64,000 nucleotides of DNA from Burkholderiales bacterium (GTDB lineage Bacteria > Pseudomonadota > Gammaproteobacteria > Burkholderiales > Burkholderiaceae_C). Numbering within the stretch: the first letter of the stretch is position 1; every line of letters starts with the position of its first letter. Shown in pieces: positions 63,211 to 64,000 of the stretch. Where the stretch lies: assembly GCA_016191525.1 (NCBI GenBank), contig JACPOK010000019.1, forward strand, positions 744,001-808,000. Direction: 5' to 3'. The position numbers and the translations under genes were made by a program. The notes beneath the pieces were generated by a model. That model saw nothing but the letters and a program-made list of their open reading frames with translations. It did not search any database and had not been told where the DNA came from.

Positions 63211-63276
63211 TTTTTCAGAAGGAAAAAGGCCTGCAGAGCGCACCAGCTGTGCGTAGACAGCTATCGAAATGAGAGC
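63211..63276 (+). repeat. Dispersed repeat, copy D (17-nt-core family), overlapping the ferredoxin 3' end
   Basis: TTTTTCAGAAGGAAAAAGGC, then CTGCAGAGCGCACCAGCTGT, then GCGTAGACAGCTAT, ending in the 17-mer GCTATCGAAATGAGAGC (63260-63276). The core supplies the ferredoxin stop codon and about its last five codons. Confidence 0.78.
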
Positions 63277-63557
63277 AAAAGGTCGGTTTCGGGGTAGGCG
63301 ACGCAAGGCAGGATGAAGCCTTCGGCCTTCTCCTCGGGCAGCAGGCCGGGCCATTCGATGCGGTAACTCACGCGGCCGTCCAGCAGCCGGCTGATGCAGG
63401 CGCGGCAGGTGCCATTGCGGCAGGACGAAGGCATCTCCACGCCGGCCCGCGCGGCTGACTGCAGCAGCGGCTGGCCGGCCGGTGCGGGAAATGGCAGCCC
63501 ATCGGGCGCCATCCGCACCTGGAAATCCACGCTGCCCGCAGGCCTTTGTCCGCTCAT
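63261..63557 (-). CDS. 2Fe-2S ferredoxin (plant-type fold)
   Basis: The 98 residues carry the four cluster cysteines C46, C51, C54 and C85 in MPSSCRNGTCRACISRLL and FILPCVAYPE (a CX4CX2C...C pattern). It is a small electron carrier in the cytoplasm; the partner is unknown. The last five residues and the stop codon lie inside a dispersed repeat, so the natural C-terminus was probably set by the repeat. It starts 45 bases before the divergent GNAT gene. Confidence 0.9.
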   Translation of the reverse strand: MSGQRPAGSVDFQVRMAPDGLPFPAPAGQPLLQSAARAGVEMPSSCRNGTCRACISRLLDGRVSYRIEWPGLLPEEKAEGFILPCVAYPETDLLLSFR

Positions 63558-63601
63558 GGGCCATCATAATCAGCGCCTGCACAACCCACGAGTTTCCGAA
63601 G

Positions 63602-64000
63602 ATGCCCAGCTACCAGGTCCGACCCGCTGTCCTGCGCGACGCCGACGCGGTCGCCGCGATCCACGCCGCCTCCTCCCATGCCGCCTATGAAGGCCTGGTG
63701 CCCGACCAGCACCAGAGCCTGCCCATGGAAAAGCGCCGCGCGTTCTGGCGCGATGCCATTGAATACAGCGAGCCGCAGGTGCACCTTGCGATGGACGGCG
63801 ACACGGCCGTCGGCTTCGTCGGCTTCGACCGTTCGCGCGACCCGAAGTCGAAGAACACCACCGGCGAAATCTGGGCCATCTACGTGCTGCCTTCGCACTG
63901 GAACCAGGGCGCGGGCCTGGCGCTGTGGGATGCCACGCGCGAAGGGCTGATCGAAGAGGGCTGCACCGAGGTCACGCTGTGGATACCCCTGGCCAACAAC
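63602..64000 (+). CDS. GNAT family N-acetyltransferase, cut by window edge
   Basis: 133 residues are visible. The start is MPSYQVRPAVLRDADAVAAI, with the acyl-CoA motif region (IYVLPSHWNQGAGLALWDAT) near 114-131 of a typical GNAT fold, so most of the core is present. A second conserved piece (DTAVGFVGFDRSRD) precedes it. The substrate is unknown. The C-terminal end lies beyond 64000. Confidence 0.85.
   Translation, partial: MPSYQVRPAVLRDADAVAAIHAASSHAAYEGLVPDQHQSLPMEKRRAFWRDAIEYSEPQVHLAMDGDTAVGFVGFDRSRDPKSKNTTGEIWAIYVLPSHWNQGAGLALWDATREGLIEEGCTEVTLWIPLANN

Overview
The window is a high-GC, gene-dense bacterial chromosome segment. Its gene content and order suggest a betaproteobacterium of order Burkholderiales, most likely family Comamonadaceae. 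The evidence is the leuC-leuD-leuB-asd-fimV-truA-trpF-trpB-trpA-accD run, the gntR/mdh/citE-like/acnB block opposite sdhCDAB-sdhE-gltA, the kynB-kynU-kynA operon, and two intergenic repeat types that I recall as common in that family. I cannot name the genus. I see no rRNA, tRNA, CRISPR array, insertion sequence or prophage. No gene-free stretch exceeds about 250 bases.

Layout. 1-2015: the 5' part of a Lon-substrate-domain protein, a YggT membrane protein and accD. 2043-14114: a long leftward array for tryptophan and leucine synthesis (trpFBA, leuCDB), aspartate semialdehyde dehydrogenase, truA and the polar scaffold fimV, headed by a LysR regulator. 14338-25527: a TCA-cycle island. Leftward it holds sdhCDAB-sdhE-gltA and a GntR/HutC regulator; rightward it holds mdh, a citrate-lyase-like gene, an exported unknown and acnB. 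25591-31976: an exported Gly/Ala/Val repeat protein coupled to a pyridoxamine-oxidase-like protein, an XRE regulator with a divergent membrane protein, serC-serA and an orphan histidine kinase. 32070-39012: acnA, a LysR regulator, an orphan phosphonate-type binding protein coupled to a degenerate BLUF protein, and a flavin monooxygenase. 39080-45422: kynBUA, a small gene behind a perfect LexA-type box, argD-argF, a DUF3579 gene and rpsT. 45495-57034: a second-type signal peptidase I, murJ, SirB1-like, a lone ParA, purM, an AI-2E-family permease, hda, a HAD phosphatase, pcnB, folK, an MFS transporter and a stand-alone ATP synthase c-subunit gene. 57039-64000: a leftward YHYH lipoprotein / HupE-UreJ / two cytochromes c / phosphatase cluster, an SDR, a ferredoxin and a truncated GNAT acetyltransferase.

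Most genes are core metabolism. The most interesting signals are regulatory or contextual: (i) the YHYH-HupE-cytochrome c cluster with an inverted-repeat operator candidate; (ii) an orphan atpE whose upstream palindrome matches one in the XRE regulator's own promoter region; (iii) an identical 12-bp palindrome abutting the -10 boxes of gntR and of the DUF3579 gene; (iv) a LexA box in front of a small SANT/Myb-like protein; and (v) a dispersed repeat with a constant 17-nt terminal core, one degenerate copy of which lies inside the trpF coding sequence.
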